Source of the DNA: Megalopta genalis
Taxonomy: Eukaryota > Arthropoda > Insecta > Hymenoptera > Halictidae
Length of the DNA stretch: 64,000 nt
Reading direction: 5' to 3'
Assembly (NCBI RefSeq): GCF_051020955.1
Contig: NC_135014.1
Span: 2,426,501 to 2,490,500 of the forward strand
The notes beneath the pieces are model-generated. The model saw only the letters and a program-made list of their open reading frames with translations. It did not search any database and was not told the origin of the DNA. The translations under genes and the position numbers were made by a program. Within the stretch, counting starts at the first letter, position 1. Every line of letters starts with the position of its first letter. This document shows, piece by piece, positions 34,490-47,076 of this stretch.

Positions 34490-34940
34490 TCTCGCTTTCT
34501 CGCTCTCTCGAGCTGCCGTCTCGCCTTCTCCACCAGCAAGAAATTTATTTATCAGTCGTCCGTCGACCTTCTTCTTCTCGCCCCTCCCGGCCCCCTTCCC
34601 CCTCCTCCCGTTTAATAATTTACCCTTTGATTCGGTGTTTGTATGCCCGAAGATCCGTTTCCCGACTCGTTCCGCTGTGTTTTCGGACGGTTCTCGCGTC
34701 TTTTCTGACGTTACGAGCGGAAATAGCTGCGAGGAATACGGAACGCAGTGGAACAGGTAACTGATAAGTCGGACGACTCCGGTTTCGGTACACGGGGAGG
34801 GGCTTTGTTTTCTCGTTTTATGATTCCATCGAGCATCTTTGAGTTTTTATTAACAATTCTTCAGGCTTTGATGGTTGAGTTTTGGTGTCTTGGACGAGGA
34901 TTCGTGGTTTATACTACTGTGCCTTTTTTATTTTAGAATT
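33746..34940. other. single-copy GC-rich segment with (CT)n
   Basis: A (CT)n run lies at 34447-34487. The 182-codon plus frame (33874-34422) overlaps other frames and shows no domain, so I do not call it. Confidence 0.45.
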
Positions 34941-34949
34941 GTTCGTTAT

Positions 34950-35290
34950 TTTTAGGCTTTGTACTTTGATATGTTTTGTCTTTGTGCATTGTTATTTTTA
35001 GTCTTCGTACTTTATTTTTGGGTTTTGTACTTTGTTGTTTTTAGTCTATGTACTTTATTTTTGGTCTATGTACTTTATTTTTGGTCTTTGTACTTCATCT
35101 TTAGTCTTTGTGCTTTGTTATTTTTAGTCTTTGTGCTTTACATTTAGTCTTTTTGCTTTGTTGTTTTCAGTCTTTGTATTTTATCTTTAGTCTTTGCACT
35201 GTGTTATTTTTAGCCTCTGTACTTTACCTTTAGTGTTTGTATTTTGTTATTTATAGTCTTTGAACTTTATCCTTGATCTTTGTACATTTG
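34950..35290 (-). repeat. ~22-bp minisatellite, inverted segment
   Basis: Units of the type TTTTTAGTCTTTGTACTTTG are the reverse complement of the array that follows. The switch lies near 35290, around CTTTGTACATTTGTTACAAAG. Confidence 0.9.
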
Positions 35291-35293
35291 TTA

Positions 35294-36885
35294 CAAAGAC
35301 TAAATTAAGTTAAGTACAAAGACTAAGAATAACAAAGTACAAGGACCAGAAATAACGAGCTACAAAGACTAAAAATAACAAAATAAAGTATAAAGACTAT
35401 AAATAACAAAATACAAAGACTAAAGATAAATTATAAAGACTAGAAATAACACAGTGCAAAGACTAAAGATAAAGTACAAAGACAAAAAACAACAAAGCAC
35501 AAAGACTAAAAATAACAAAGTACCGAAACTAAAGATAAAGCACAAAGACCAAAGATAAAGTACAAAGACTGAAAATAACAAAGCAAGAAGACTGAAGATA
35601 AAGTACAAAGAACAAAGTTAAAGTACAACGACTAAAAATAACAAAGTACAAAGACTGAAGATACGGTGCAAAGAGTAAAAATAACAAAATACAAGGACTA
35701 AGGATAACGTACAAAGACTAGAAATAACAAAGTACAAAGACTAAAAATAACAAAATAAAGTAGAACGACTAGAAATAACAGAGTACAAAGACTAAAGATA
35801 AAGTACAAAGACCAAGGATAAAGTTCAAAGACTATAAATAACAAAATACAAAGACTAAAGGTATAGTACAAAGACTAAAACTAACAAAATACAAAGACTA
35901 AAGATAAATTACAAAGACTAGAAATAACACAGTGCAAAGACTAAAGATAAAGTACAAAGACAAAAAACAACAAAGCACAAAGACTAAAAATAACAAAGTA
36001 CCGAAACTACAGATAAAGCACAAAGACCAAAGATAAAGTACAAAGACTGAAAACAACAAAGCAAGAAGACTGAAGATAAAGTACAAAGAACAAAGATAAA
36101 GTACAACGACTAAAAATAACAAAGTACAAAGACTGAAGATACGGTGCGAAGAGTAAAAATAATAAAATACAAAGACTAAAGATAACGTACAAAGACTAGA
36201 AATAACAAAGTACAAAGACTAAAAATAACAAAATGAAGTAGAACGACCAGAAGAACAGAGTACAAAGACTAAAGGTAAAGTACAAAGACCAAGGATAAAG
36301 TTCAAAGACTATAAATAACAAAATACAAAGACTAAAGGTATAGTACAAAGACTAAAACTAACAAAATACAAAGACTAAAGATAAATTACAAAGACTAGAA
36401 ATAACACAGTGCAAAAACTAAAGATAAAGTACAAAGACAAAAAACAACAAAGCACAAAGACTAAAAATAGCAAAGTACCGAAACTAAAGATAAAGCACAA
36501 AGACCAAAGATAAAGTACAAAGACTGAAAACAACAAAGCAAGAAGACTGAAGATAAAGTACAAAGACCAAAGATAAAGTACAACGACTAAAAATAACAAA
36601 GTACAAAGACTTAAGATACGGTGCAAAGAGTAAAAATAACAAAATACAAGGACTAAGGATAACGTACAAAGACTAGAAATAAAAAAGTACAAAGACTAAA
36701 AATAACAAAATAAAGTAGGACGACTAGAAATAACTGAGTACAAAGACCAAAGATAAAGTACAACGACTAAAAATAACAAAGTACAAAGACTAAAGATAAA
36801 ACACAAGGACTAAAAATAACAAACTACAAAGACTAAAAATAACAAAATACAAAGACAAAAAATAACAAAGTAGAAAGACTAATTC
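35294..36885 (+). repeat. ~22-bp minisatellite with ~477-bp higher-order unit
   Basis: Units such as TACAAAGACTAAAAATAACA and AAGTACAAAGACTAAAGATA, mostly 21-24 bp. A block ending near 35714 recurs ending near 36192 and again near 36669, a spacing of 477-478 bp. Aromatic/Leu-rich minus-strand frames are artefacts of the monomer. Confidence 0.92.
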
Positions 36886-37635
36886 CGTGACACCCTGTGA
36901 AAAAAATTCTTCCAGACAAGTCCGACGCATGACCGACCTATTCTACTCAGCCATTCGAATTCGGCGACGAAAATCGTTCCGTTCTCGACGCGATCAAGGA
37001 TCGTCGTCGTCTGCGGCACGATTGCTCCGCGCGGGGCAATATCCGGCTCGAAAATCTCTTTCGGAAACGTTTCGAACAACGATCTCGAGCCGGGCCGTCA
37101 TAATTATGGGAGCCACCGGGGCATAGATTCTACAGAACAAAGATATCAATGTAATCGTATTCACTACGTCGCGGACAGGCACGGCTCGACGGTGTCGGCG
37201 TGCAGGCGGGAGGAGGCGGTTGGAAGTACTTATTGAAAAGTTGACAATTTACGAGGCAAGTTCGCGCGGCTCGAGGAGGTGTTTCCGGGAGAACCATAAA
37301 TCGAACCGCTATAGCCTGTGAATAATTCGATGGGGCTCGCGTGGGTGTTCTCTCTCTCTCTCTTTGCGAGAAAGAGAGCGAGAGAGAGAGATTGAGAAGC
37401 GAGGGGTGCGGGGGACACGGTATTCAATAAATTGGGGATTTCCAGGGGCATAGACTGTTCGAATGTGTAAAAATGTTGGGAATATATCGGGGAGGGTTCG
37501 CGCGAGAAGTTTACCGATGATTCCGTCGAGTTAAACCGGGAATCCGAATGGAAATGGCCTCGAACTCGCAGCAAGTAGTTCCGAGAGATATTTGCCTTCA
37601 ATTGCTCGTGACTAATTCGAAAATTAAAGACCTTC
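36886..37635. other. single-copy sequence with a CT/GA hairpin
   Basis: At 37349-37400, (CT)n, then TTTGCGAGAAAG, then (GA)n forms a long self-complementary hairpin. The rest shows no gene. Confidence 0.5.
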
Positions 37636-37686
37636 CCTATCTCTCTCTCCCTCTTTCTCTCTTTCTCTCTGCCTCTCTCTTCCTCT

Positions 37687-37723
<37 letters not shown>

Positions 37724-37730
37724 CTATTTC
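37636..37730. repeat. polypyrimidine tract
   Basis: CT-rich tract about 65 bp from a long GA tract in the opposite sense. Confidence 0.93.
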
Positions 37731-37794
37731 TCAAGTTCCTTCGCAAGAACCGATGCAAATGAGCGAAGAGAAAAACAACCAGAAAGACGAAGAG

Positions 37795-37865
37795 TGAGAG
37801 AGAGACTGAAAGAGAGAGAGAGAGAGAGCGCGCGCGGGAGACAGAGCGCGCAGGAGAGAGAGCGC

Positions 37866-37897
<32 letters not shown>

Positions 37898-38078
37898 CGG
37901 AGAGAGAGCGCGAGAGACAGAGCGCGCAGGAGAGAGAGCGCGAGAGACAGAGCGCGCAGGACAGAGAGCGCGAGAGAGAGCGCGCAGGAGAGAGAGCGCG
38001 AGAGAGCGAGGCGGGAGAGAGGGAGAGAGAGTGAAGGAGAGAGAGTAAAACAGAGAGAGAGAGAGAGAGAGGGAGGAA
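37795..38078 (+). repeat. polypurine tract with GCGC variants
   Basis: Contains the same GAGAGACAGAGCGCGCAGGA blocks as 1386-1735. Ser/Leu-rich minus frames of up to 196 codons here are artefacts. Confidence 0.93.
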
Positions 38079-39465
38079 AAAAGGGTAGCGAGCGTAAACT
38101 CGTGAAACATTTCCACGACTGGAGGAACTTCGTCGGCTTTGAATTATCCTCTGCGAAGCACAAAGTGCATTCGTTAGGTCCTTGACTGTAGGCGAACGGC
38201 CACGCTTCGCTGCGCCGCGGCAGAAACGTCTTAAACGTTCGAAATCATCCGCTTCCGCCCGAAGCCTCCGCAGCGTCGGTCGGCGCACAGTGATCCGGCG
38301 AGCAGCGATCCACGGTCGCAAGTCAATTTTTATTTACGATTAAAAAACCAAAAATTTGCTTACGTCCGAAAGACCTGTTGAAAGTGTAACTGTCGCGCTA
38401 ATCACGAAATTTAATTGTTCATCCATAAAATGCACCGGGTTATGTGCAATTTAAGATGTTAGATTAGAATATCGTGGATCGGAGAATCGATTTTGGATAT
38501 CGAGTTAAAATCACCCAGACCGCGAAGGGTTAAAATCGAAAAGATGCAACGTTAGGAAGACCAGGTAATGAAAATATAAAGAAACTAGTTTCTTAAATCA
38601 ATTATTCCCTCTAAATTAATTATTCTATTATTATACTCGACGCTCGCATGCGATTCCAGAGGAAAGGAAATCGATTTCTCCGACATTCCCGATGGTTTTA
38701 CAAAAAAATGTTTGCGACGAAACTTGCTCAGTGTTCTCTTCTCTATAAATTGGAATATAAGAACTTTCGGAAACGAGTCTTTTTTTAATAAAAAATTCCA
38801 GTCGCCTCGATTTCTTAAGCATTAACACATACTTTCGACTCGAGAATATTCTAGCTGGCGTCGAGGCGAATTCAACGAGCTATTACAACTACAACCTCGA
38901 AGCTTGAAACAACGCTGAAATAATTTTGGCCACGGATCGCCGGTTCGCCGGACCGCCGTCCCGTTCTCTCGTCCGCGCCAAGACCCTCTCCTTCCCCCCT
39001 CCCGCTCCTCCCCGGCGCAGTGAAATGTTTGCCAACGAGCCGGGGTGTCTAACAGAATGACTCCAGTCGGCCTGGACAAACAGCCACTCGGCCTTCAGCT
39101 CCTTTTAAAGGTTCGTAAATACGCCCGCGGCTCGGCGGCGCTCGCTTGCTCGCTCGCGCGCGCGCGCGCGCTCTCTTCTCCGCCCGGAGAGATCCGGATA
39201 CGAAAATACCGAGGAACGAGAAACGCTTTTCGAGGTCGGCCGCTGTTTGCCGAGAGTTCTACGATAACTCAGTCAAGGATGAAAGCTCAGCCTTCTTCGG
39301 CCCGGCCGCGCCACCCGCGAATTTTCTATTGTTTGTCGCAATTAGAGGGTGCCGCCGATCGTTGTTGCCAGCCTCTCGACTTCGTTCGTAATTATTGCGA
39401 TTATTCGGGGGGGCACGGAGTTCGACGAAATTTTATTTCGATGGCAAGACTCGAAGTAGAGGCGA
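38079..39465. other. single-copy sequence, no gene seen
   Basis: AT-rich 38320-38830, GC-rich 38840-39465 with a (GC)n run near 39158-39172. Frames on both strands lack domains. Confidence 0.45.
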
Positions 39466-39490
39466 AGAATCTATTTTTTTATTCTATTTA

Positions 39491-39703
39491 TTGGGTCGTT
39501 CGGGAAGTTGTTTCGTTTTTCGTAAAAGTTTCATTTTGTAAGAGTGTTAAAGAAACACTTGATTCAGTATTTTTCCAAATGTCAAACAATGAGATTTCAA
39601 AGCCGCCAGAAAAATAGCGAAAAGTGTGCTTTTACTCGTAACATTAAAAAAATCGTCTTTCACTTTCCCGCGAAAGAACGAAACAACTTTCCGAACGACC
39701 CAA
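39491..39703. mobile_element. mariner-type MITE, copy 1
   Basis: 213 bp with inverted ends TTGGGTCGTTCGGGAAGTTG and CAACTTTCCGAACGACCCAA, flanked by TA. The TTGGGT start and TA target are typical of insect mariner elements. No transposase remains. Confidence 0.85.
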
Positions 39704-39794
39704 TATTTTTTAATTCTATTCGTTAAATTACGAATACGAAAATTTTTATTCGAACAGAAGCAGAGGCGAAGAATCTATTTTTTTATTCTATTTA

Positions 39795-40006
39795 TTGGGT
39801 CGTTCGGGAAGTTGTTTCGTTTTTCGTAAAAATTTCATTTTGTAAGGCTGTTAAAAAGCACTTGATTCAGTATTTTTCCAAATGTCAAACAATGAGATTT
39901 CAAAGCCGCCAGAAAAGTTGCGAAAAGTTTGCTTTTACTCGTAACATTAAAAAAATCGTCTTTCATTTTCTCGCGAAAGAACGAAACAACTTTCCGAACG
40001 ACCCAA
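39795..40006. mobile_element. mariner-type MITE, copy 2
   Basis: Second copy of the 213-bp element, 304 bp downstream, with a few substitutions and a 1-bp length difference. Confidence 0.85.
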
Positions 40007-40349
40007 TATTTTTTAGTTCTATTCGTTAAATTACGTATACGAAAATTTGTGTTCGAACGAGAAATCATTCGAGAAGAATGTTTCACTCGATTAAAGAATT
40101 GCTCGATTAAATGGATCGAATAATTTATGACGGATAATGAATAAATCGTTGATCGAATAAAATATTCGTCGAAAAATAATCGAATTATCTTCTTCCGTAA
40201 TTCTCCAATATTTCTACTAGCACTCTTTTCTCGATTTTTAAATAATAAATAAAAACAAATCGACGATTTATCCTATTTTGCAGCTGTCAGATTGTTCAAA
40301 GTCTTCCAAAAGACATCAACTAGGCACCGACGTCTTTCACAAAGAACGA

Positions 40350-40547
40350 CAGTAATTTCTCTCTAATTTTCCTTCAGTTTTTAAACAAAAATGGACAATT
40401 TGGGAAGGTGAGATACGGTTGTTCAAGCCTTGTACCTCGTTTTGTACAATTGGCAATTGTAAAAATGAGTCGCGAGGCTCGAATGATCGTATCTCCTCTT
40501 TCCAAATTGTCCACTTTCGTGCACAATCTGAGCGTCGATTAGGGAGA
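40350..40547. mobile_element. diverged hairpin MITE (CAGTAATTT family)
   Basis: Left end CAGTAATTTCTCTCTAATTT, interior pairing of AAATGGACAATTTGGGAAGG with a downstream CTTTCCAAATTGTCCACTTT, and right part GAGCGTCGATTAGGGAGAAT. Related to the elements at 63371-63760. The right terminus is degraded. Confidence 0.65.
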
Positions 40548-41585
40548 ATTCAAGGTTTCCAAGCTGAGGGACAATTGCGGAGAATTTACTTTCGCATGAA
40601 AAATTTCGTAGAATATCCCTAAATAACAATTTTTTCCTTCAAATGTCTTAGTATTGAATGAAAAATGAAGCCAACGAAAACAATTAGCGAGAATTTTCTG
40701 TATCAAACCGCGGCTTTTATTCATTCACGACAAAAGCAAACCAATCGATAAAATTCCAAGCGATAAAGACACAGCAGCAACGATAAAAAAAGAACAATGT
40801 ATTATCCTGCTTTCGAATTTCCCAAAAAACGTTCCCCGATCGAACCGAACGAGCCGAAGAATCGTGGCTCGAAATCGCGACAAATATGAAAGGACCTTTC
40901 GACCCGAGCGGAGCCGGCGAAACGAAACGAGAGCCGAAACGGAAGAGCGTGGCTCCATGGAAACCGGTGTCAAAGGTTACCGCATAATGCGAAATTGAAA
41001 TCGGAGGCCGCCGGGGTCGCCGAGAAGAGAAGTTCGAAGCATCGGCTATCGCCGGAGCCAATTTCGGTTTAATTAAGCGAGGTCCGATCGAGCGTAAAAT
41101 ACGCGCCGCGGAAATAAACGCGACGGGGCCCGGGCTTGCGCGCGTCCGGGTCGCGGGCTCGGGCCGCGGCCGGGCCGACGCGCCGTAATCGAATCCCTCC
41201 GGGTCTCCGGCGGGCTTCGGGCTTCGGGCTGCGCTCTATCCCGCGACATTATATTCCGAAATACCTGTTGCGGCGCGGCGGAGAGACGATCCGGCGCGCG
41301 ACTATAAAATCCAATGATCGCCGGCCGTTCATCCGTGTAAGTAGGTTTCGTAATCGGATAATTGAAAGCTGCTCTTCCCGGGCCGAAAGCGGGCTTGCGT
41401 TCCGATCGTCGGCCAGAACCGCGCCGCGGTTTTCGACGTCGCGTTTCCGGCGAACGGGCCGATGAAAACGCCGCGCCGTCGCGCCTCGCTCCCGTAGAAA
41501 CCAATTAACATCGGTAATATTGCATTTCGCCGAACGGCTCGGTAATGGCCGACTCGAACGGCTCGATGCGTCCGATAAGCGGAGC
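40548..41585. other. single-copy sequence, GC-rich second half
   Basis: Frames of 95-143 codons overlap on both strands at 41073-41616, all Arg/Ala/Pro-rich. No gene called. Confidence 0.45.
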
Positions 41586-42128
41586 AGAATTTTATGATCT
41601 TTTCTTTCCTGGCCAAATTCGAGCGTTCTTTATTTAATTATAATTATTTAAAAATTTATTCTCACCTAGATGACTATGACGAGCTTTCTGTATTTAATTG
41701 TATCTTATTTAGATAAGCGGACCAAAATTTTATGATCTTTTCTTTCCTGGCCAAATTCGAGCCCGTATGTAATCATATATTATTTAATTATAATCATTCA
41801 GAAATTGATTGTCACCTAGCTGACTATGGGCGTTCTGTATTTAATTGTATATTATTTAGATAAGCAGAGCATAATTTTATGATCTTTTCTTTCCTAGCCA
41901 AATTCGAGCGTTCCGTATTTAACCATATATTATTTAATTATAATCATTCAGAAATTTATTGTCACCGGGATGACTATGACGAGCGTTCCGTACTTAATCA
42001 TATATATTATTTAATTATAATCATTTAGAAATTTATTGTCACCGGGGTGACTATGAGCGTTCTGTATTCAATCATATATTATTTAATTACAATCATTTAG
42101 AAATTTATTGTTACCAGAATGACTATGA
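41586..42128. repeat. ~140-bp tandem repeat
   Basis: AATTTTATGATCTTTTCTTT occurs at about 41588, 41726 and 41873. Then come three shorter ~75-bp subunits with ATTTATTGTCACCGGGATGA-like words up to 42128. Confidence 0.8.
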
Positions 42129-42309
42129 CGCGAATCAACGTTTCGAGATCTTTGATTTGTCCGATCAGATGTGGGACTATACTAATTATACTAATTTTAT
42201 TGCAAGGCTTAATGTATCGTTGTACAATCTTTTTACACGTCCACGAAGCATTTTACATCGCCTGGAAAATTAAGAAGCAGCATCTTCTGCTACCTGCTGG
42301 TTGGCTGTC
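42129..42309. other. short single-copy spacer between arrays
   Basis: No feature seen. Confidence 0.4.
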
Positions 42310-43960
42310 TCGCTAAACACTCAGCTGTTCTACTTTCTGGTTGAACAAATTACCAAGTTTACTTGCCGAAACTTTGTCGAGTCAGTTTGCAATCTATTTG
42401 CCCCTCTGAAAAGGCTTTTAATACTCTCAAAGAACTAGTGAAATATTTACTGTAACCTGTACGGTGGTCGTCTGACTAAGGGCCGAGTTGTTCTACTTTC
42501 TGGTTTAATAAGTCGATTTATGAACGTTCTATAACTTTCATTGGCTAACGCAATTTATTTGTCCATCTGAAAGGGATCTTAGAGTTCTCGCGAAGTTCAG
42601 AAAATATTTAGCGTAACCTGTACGATGTTCGCCTGACTAAGGACTCGGTTGTTCTACTTGCTAGTTGAAATAAATCGGTCTATAGAGGTTTTATAACGTT
42701 TATTAGTTAGCATACAATTTAACTGTTCGTATAAGAGGGATATTAGAGCTCTTGTGAAGTTCAAAAACTATTTATTGTGACCTGTATGATGTTCGTCTGA
42801 CTAAGAGCTGAGTTGTTCTACTTTCTAGTTGATATAAATCGGTCTATGGACGTTTTATAACATTCATTAGCTAATATAAAATTTAACTGTTCGTATAAGA
42901 GGGATATTAAAGCTCTCACGAAGTTCAGAAAATATTTATTGTAATCTGCATGATGTTCGTCTGAATAAGGGCTGAGTTGTCCTACTTTCTAGTTGATATA
43001 AATCGGTCTATGGAGGTTTTATAACTTTCATTAGTTAACATAAAATTTAACTGTTCGTATAAGAGGGATATTAAAGCTCTCGCGAAGTTCAGAAAATATT
43101 TATTGTAATCTGCATGATGTTCGTCTGACTAAGGGCTGAGTTGTCCTACTTTCTAGTTGATATAAATCGGTCTATGGAGGTTTTATAACTTTCATTAGTT
43201 AACATAAAATTTAACTGTTCGTATAAGAGGGATATTAAAGCTCTCGCGAAGTTCAGGAAATATTTATTGTAATCTGCATGATGTTCGTCTGACTAAGGGC
43301 TGAGTTGTTCTACTTTCTAGTTGAAATAAATCGGTCTACAGACGTTTTATAACTTTCATTAGCTAACAGACAATTTAACCGTACATCTAAGAAGGATCTT
43401 AGACCTGTCACAAAGTTAACAAAATATTTATTATAATCTGTACGATGTTCGTCTGACTAAAGACAGAGTTGTTCTACTTTCCAGTTAAATAAATCGATTT
43501 ACGAACATTTTATAACGTTCATTAGCAAACAAACAATATAACCGTCCATCTAATAGAGGTGTTAGACCTCCCACAAAGTTAACAAAATATTTAACCTAAC
43601 CTGTACGATGTTCGCCCGATTAAACATCGAGCTATAGTACTTTCCGATCGAGGAAATCGATCTGTGGACTCTTCCGAGCTATGACAGGCAAGCATGCAAT
43701 GTTTACGTTTACCTATAAACAGTTTTATTCCCTTTACCAAGTCAAAGAAGAAGCTCTACTTGCCGATCGGATTCCCGTCTAATAAAACATTGAGCTATTC
43801 TACTTGCTGATCAGGCAGAACGGCGTATATTCTCTTCCAAGCTTCCACTGGACGAGATACCATCTTCTACGTCCCCATAAACGACCGCGTTCCCTTCACA
43901 GAGCTAAAAAAAAGTATATTCCAACGCCGTAGCAACGCTAGTCTGATCGCATACAGGGTT
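42310..43960. repeat. 164-bp satellite, about ten copies
   Basis: The marker GAGTTGTTCTACTTTCTAGT or a variant gives starts near 42487, 42648, 42812, 42976, 43140, 43304 and 43468, nearly all exactly 164 bp apart. Central copies (42812-43304) are almost identical. Copies at both ends are progressively diverged, as expected for homogenisation by unequal exchange. Confidence 0.92.
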
Positions 43961-44150
43961 ATTCTAGTGTTGCTGCGAACACTAGAACTTTTCTCAGCAA
44001 AGAAGCAATGGAAATATTTATAAAAATTTATGAAAATTTACGAAGACAACCTTGACAATATTTTCAAGTCTCCTCGATTAAGTTTGTGAGTGCCGATTAA
44101 TTCTCAACCAATAATAATTCTACAAAATATCGAGCTATAATATCGAAATC
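43961..44150. other. spacer with one copy of a ~45-bp direct repeat
   Basis: The segment at about 44107-44152 (CCAATAATAATTCTACAAAA, then TATAATATCGAA) recurs at 44872-44915, bracketing the next array. Confidence 0.7.
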
Positions 44151-44159
44151 CCCGCGTTA

Positions 44160-44880
44160 AAATATGCATTAAAGCCCTTCAGACAACATCGACATTGCAT
44201 AAAAACCCTTCAGACAATTTTTATGTTGCATAAAAGCTCTTCAGACAATTTCTATCTTACATAAAAGCCCTTCAGACAACTTCGATCTTGCATAAAAGTC
44301 CTTCAGACAATTTTTGTGTCGCATAACAATCTTTCAGACAATTTTTATGTTGCATAAAAGCTCTACAGACAATTTCAATTTTGCATAAAAGCCCTTCAGA
44401 TAACTTCGATCTTGCATAAAAACCCTTCAGACAATCTGTGTGTCGCATAACAACCTTTCAGACAATTTTTATGTTGCATAAAAGCTCTGCAGACAATTTC
44501 TATTTTGCATAAAAGCCCTTCAGACAACTTCGATATTGCATAAAAAATCTTCAGACAATTTTTATGTTGCATAAAAAATCTTCAGACAATTTTTGTGTCG
44601 CATAACAACCTTTCAGACAATTTTTATGTTGCATAAAAGCTCTTCGGACAATTTCTGTCTTATATAAAAGCCCTTCAGACAATTTCTATTATGCATGAAA
44701 GCCCTTCAGAAAATTTCTATCTTGCATAAAAGCTCTTCAGACAACTCCGATCTTGCATAAAAACCCTTCAGACAGTTTTCATGTCCCATAAAAACCTATC
44801 AGACAATTTTAATGTTATATAAAAGCCCTTCAGACAATTTCTATTATGCATAAAAGCCCTTCAGATAACTTCCAATAATA
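44160..44880. repeat. 31-bp satellite, block 1
   Basis: Tandem units of about 31 bp: GCATAAAAGCCCTTCAGACA followed by ATTTCTATCTT or ACTTCGATCTT. About 23 copies. Confidence 0.92.
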
Positions 44881-44915
44881 ATCCGACAATATCGAACTAT
44901 AATATCGAAGCGACT

Positions 44916-45715
44916 GCTTTACTCGGCCCATTGGCTCTCCCGTTCGCCTCCCCCCCCCGGTTCCCCCGCGTTAAAAAGCGTCTACTCGATCCAATGAAAG
45001 TTTATGAGAATTTCATTCGCCTTCCGGCCGCGTGTCCCGGAAATATTAAGCTGACGGAAGGCGGAGCGGACAACGAGGAATGAACGGGTGGATCCCGGCG
45101 CGGGAGAAAGGGACACGGGGGCCGTAATAAAACGTCAGAACGACAAAAGCGCGGCGTACGTGCGCGTAGCTGCAAACGGCTCTCGAGCGGCGGCTCAAAA
45201 GGAAATCGAAATGCGCGGAGTACTCGCGTCACTTCGTTACCATCCGCCTCGTCGTACTCCTCCTCCTCCTTTCCGGCGTCCTTTCCGCGTCGATCGTCCT
45301 TCTCCTCCTCCTCCTCCTCCTCCTCCACCTTCTCCGTACCTCCGCGACCCTTCCGAATCGTCCCCGGCCCGCCCCCGCGTCCCCCCGCGACCCGCGATTT
45401 CCCCTTTAAGAGCACGATTTCCCTCGGAGGTAATTTTCCGGGCGTCCGATCGACCGGATTTCGCTTTCGTTTCTTGTTTTGCGCTCCGCCGGTTTTCCTT
45501 TCTCTGTTGCGCTATTTCATGAACGGCTCCTGGAATTGACGAAGAATTATGCCGATTAGTTGAATATTCGGGTCACCGTGTGCTATGATTTTTTTTGTTA
45601 ATTTTTGTTAATTATTAGTTCGTTTTGCGTTGGATATTTTCAATATTTCTTCTTGTTCTGCGTTCTTGTAATATTTTCAATATTTGTGTGTTAAAGTTAT
45701 GTTATTTATATCGTG
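44916..45715. other. GC-rich single-copy island with (CCT)n
   Basis: A CCT trinucleotide run lies at about 45256-45335. The Pro-rich plus frame and Glu-rich minus frame across it are composition-driven. No gene called. Confidence 0.5.
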
Positions 45716-46265
45716 ATTATAATATATTATATTCTATGTATTATAATTGCATTATATTCCACATATTATAATTATATTATATTGTATACATTATGATTAT
45801 ATTATATTCTAAATATTATGATTATATTATATTCTAAATATTATGATTATATTATATTCTATATATTATAATTGTATTATATTGTATATATTCTATGTAT
45901 TATAATTATATTACATTCTATATATTATAATTGTATTATATTCTACATATTATAATTGTATTATATTCTATACATATATTATAATTGCATTATATTCTAT
46001 ATATTATAATTATATCATAATCTGCATATTGTAATTACATTATATTATATATAGAATATTAAAAAATTGTATTATAGTCTATATATTATATATTACATTC
46101 TGCATATTGTAATTATATTATGTTATATATAGAATATAATACAATTATATTATATTCTGTATATGGTAATTATATCATATTATATATAGAATATTATAAT
46201 TATATTGTATTATATATTATATATATATATATTGTATTATATTATATATATATTGTATTATATAT
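45716..46265. repeat. AT array, ~30-bp module
   Basis: Repeats of TTATAATTGTATTATATTCT type, changing after 46030 to ATTATATATAGAATAT modules. Confidence 0.85.
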
Positions 46266-47075
46266 ATTCGAAATGTTATAAAACAATGAATTTGATTAGC
46301 CATTCTCTATTAACAATACCACATTCATAAAGCCTCATTGCAACAAACGAAACAATTTACCGTACATTTTTCATTTTAATTTCAGTCAGTAAACATTTAT
46401 TACCGTATTCGAGCGTTTTCCGTCCCAAATTTCACCGGGTCCCAAGCAAAGGACACGCTGACCCGTCCCGCGGATCCCCGAAAGTCCTAATTTTCCCATC
46501 GCGTTGCTCCTGTTTATCCGTTTCGGACGACTCGTTGACCCGGTTTTCACAACCCGCCGAAAACAGGACCCGGGAAACGATTATCCGGCGATCGATCCGC
46601 CAGCACGGCCCCGCAGGCTTTTGACAGTCATTCTATTTACCCGTCATGTTTATGAATGACGTACCAGGACCGCGAAAGTGGTCCAGTAATGTCGAGCCGG
46701 TCTGTGCCCGGTCAGCCTCCCCCTTCATGTCCTCCCTGCCTCGCGGAAACTGCTCGGTTCCCATCGATCCCCATCCGCCGATTCATCGAATAAAAACCAG
46801 ATCGACGGGAATTAGCGGGCACCGTCGGTCCTCGCCGGTGCAGAACCGTCGACGCGACTGTTTATTAATTTCTGCCAGCCCGGCGTTGCGTTTTAGCGAC
46901 ACTCCGACCTGGATATGAACCGGTGACGTTCATTAACCGGCCAACGGGACTCTTGATTTTTATCTTTATAAATTGCGCTGGGTGCTGTCCGCTCGCGGCA
47001 CCGTAGACGGTATGGTCGACGTAATCCTCCGATCTTATTCGTTTCAGTCGTCTTACCAGCGTGCAGTTATATGAC
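46266..47075. other. single-copy segment, no gene seen
   Basis: Non-repetitive. The 90-codon plus frame at 46646-46918 has mixed composition but no recognisable domain or splice context. I leave it uncalled. Confidence 0.4.
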
Positions 47076-47076
47076 G

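Larger units (their letters stand above)
39466..40070. repeat. ~304-bp tandem duplication containing the mariner MITE
   Basis: The duplicated unit includes flanking sequence as well as the MITE (GGCGAAGAATCTATTTTTTT before it, TTCTATTCGTTAAATTACG after it). Duplication therefore happened after insertion rather than by two insertions. Confidence 0.85.

Noticed and set aside
35420..36692. Repeated hydrophobic minus-strand frames of about 60-105 codons
   Set aside because: They track the ~22-bp minisatellite and its 477-bp super-repeat.
36886..36900. GACACCCTGT as another MITE terminus
   Set aside because: Only about 10 bp match, without TA flank or subterminal sequence.
37548..38321. Open frames of 130-196 codons
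   Set aside because: Same reason: CT and GA low complexity, overlapping on both strands.
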